64,000 nucleotides of DNA, taken from contig QUJQ01000009.1 of the NCBI GenBank assembly GCA_003480725.1, forward strand, positions 21,939 through 85,938, given 5' to 3'. Below are positions 63,569 through 64,000 of this stretch, one piece after another. Within the stretch, counting starts at the first letter, position 1, and each line of letters begins with the position of its first letter. The position numbers were made by a program, and so were the translations under genes. Under the pieces are notes generated by a model. The model made no database searches. It was not told where the DNA came from and saw only the letters and a list, made by a program, of their open reading frames with translations. The stretch is from Clostridiaceae bacterium AM27-36LB (GTDB lineage Bacteria; Bacillota; Clostridia; Lachnospirales; Lachnospiraceae).

Positions 63569-63916
63569 ATGAAAAAAATTATACCTTGGATGTTAGCGAC
63601 AGCAGTAATTATGTTGGTGTTTCCATGGCTTGCGGTTACATTCATAAAAGGTGATGGCGGCATGGCAGTTTGCTTCATTCTGTTTTTTGCAGTGAATCCT
63701 ATTTATGCAATTTGTTCCGGAGCATACGCTGGCAAGGACATAAAAATATTTTGGCCACTACCAATTATTACAGCACTATTCTTTTTGCTTGGGACATGGC
63801 TGTTCTTTAGTATTGGAGAAAAAGCATTTATTTTATATGCGTTTGGATATTTGCTCTTAGGAATTGTAGCAGAGTTAATTTCCATGTTTGTAAAGAAAAA
63901 GATTTTAAGAGATTAA
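63569..63916 (+). CDS. Small multi-pass membrane protein
   Basis: A 115-residue protein starting at ATG 63569, eight bases behind AAGGGGG. Four hydrophobic segments (about residues 4-24, 31-52, 60-80 and 86-106) make it an integral membrane protein. I do not recognise the family. Part of the AT-rich run of small genes at the end of the window. Confidence 0.65.
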   Translation: MKKIIPWMLATAVIMLVFPWLAVTFIKGDGGMAVCFILFFAVNPIYAICSGAYAGKDIKIFWPLPIITALFFLLGTWLFFSIGEKAFILYAFGYLLLGIVAELISMFVKKKILRD

Positions 63917-63943
63917 ACAAATCAGAATTTGGAGGAACTTGTG

Positions 63944-64000
63944 ATGAAAAAAATGATAATGGCATTATGTATATTTATTTGTGTGTTTACTTTAGTTGCG
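63944..64000 (+). CDS. Start of a secreted or lipoprotein gene cut by the window end
   Basis: ATG 63944 follows GGAGG at eight bases and opens a frame MKKMIMALCIFICVFTLVA that runs off the end. The 19 residues are a clear signal peptide. Preceded by TCAGAATTTGGAGG, the same leader as two genes upstream. Confidence 0.6.
   Translation, partial: MKKMIMALCIFICVFTLVA

Larger units (their letters stand above)
63007..63932 (+). repeat. Repeated TCAGAATTT leader before small genes
   Basis: TCAGAATTT occurs about 63007-63016, 63299-63309 and 63921-63931, in each case immediately before the ribosome site (GGAAAGGGG, ATAGGAGG, GGAGG) of a small gene. The gene at 63569 lacks it. This points to duplication or cassette-like assembly of these genes. 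Confidence 0.55.

Overview
The window is a Firmicutes chromosome segment, most likely from a gut Lachnospiraceae (class Clostridia). The evidence is the set of recognisable genes and their order: uvrB-uvrA-murB-rapZ-whiA-crh-like, ftsE-ftsX-M23-S41-PBP, YesM/YesN with an mgl sugar transporter, and an alpha/beta-type spore SASP. No tRNA, rRNA, CRISPR array, phage or complete insertion sequence was found.

Region 1 (1-6.6 kb, minus strand) holds two unknown membrane proteins, comF, recD2, mreB and a peptidoglycan-binding-domain protein. Region 2 (6.6-16.4 kb, minus) is a sugar module. It comprises mglB-mglA-mglC, an AraC-type response regulator, a YesM kinase, a membrane-anchored sugar-binding-protein homologue, a second galactose-binding lipoprotein and a small membrane protein. 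The layout resembles the XylFII-LytS-YesN three-component sensors of clostridia, and the mglB promoter carries two AGAATTTT half-sites 21 bp apart. Region 3 (16.4-30.1 kb, minus) is a housekeeping run: a class A PBP, uvrB, uvrA, murB, rapZ, whiA, a Crh-like HPr whose His15 is Glu, a methyltransferase, hslO and nadE.

Region 4 (30.3-43.4 kb) starts with a plus-strand phosphoesterase followed by a nested palindromic repeat. A minus-strand cell-envelope cluster follows: a PucR/CdaR-type regulator, ftsE, ftsX, an EnvC-like M23 protein, an S41 protease and PBP1A. Next come a divergent LspA-like protein, clpX and htrA. Region 5 (43.5-48.4 kb) has a DUF3048 lipoprotein, citrate synthase, an L,D-transpeptidase and a hicAB toxin-antitoxin pair. 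Region 6 (48.5-54.5 kb, minus) is a D-amino-acid aminotransferase-pxpB-pxpC-DUF1445-pxpA operon, which reads as a D-glutamate to 5-oxoproline to L-glutamate route, behind a promoter and an attenuator-like hairpin; a SulP transporter lies upstream. Region 7 (54.6-58 kb, plus) is a cobalamin riboswitch controlling btuF-btuC-btuD.

Region 8 (58-62.4 kb) has a Csp-like subtilase, an HTH protein, a SASP, a highly structured non-coding RNA with its own promoter and terminator (possibly the raiA motif), and an RlmI-type methyltransferase. Region 9 (62.4-64 kb) is an AT-rich accessory tail with a truncated AAA ATPase and small membrane or zinc-ribbon proteins, several preceded by the same TCAGAATTT leader.

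The most rewarding items to check are the sugar-sensing module, the D-glutamate operon and its leader, the structured RNA, the His15Glu HPr and the nested palindrome at 31.1-31.4 kb.
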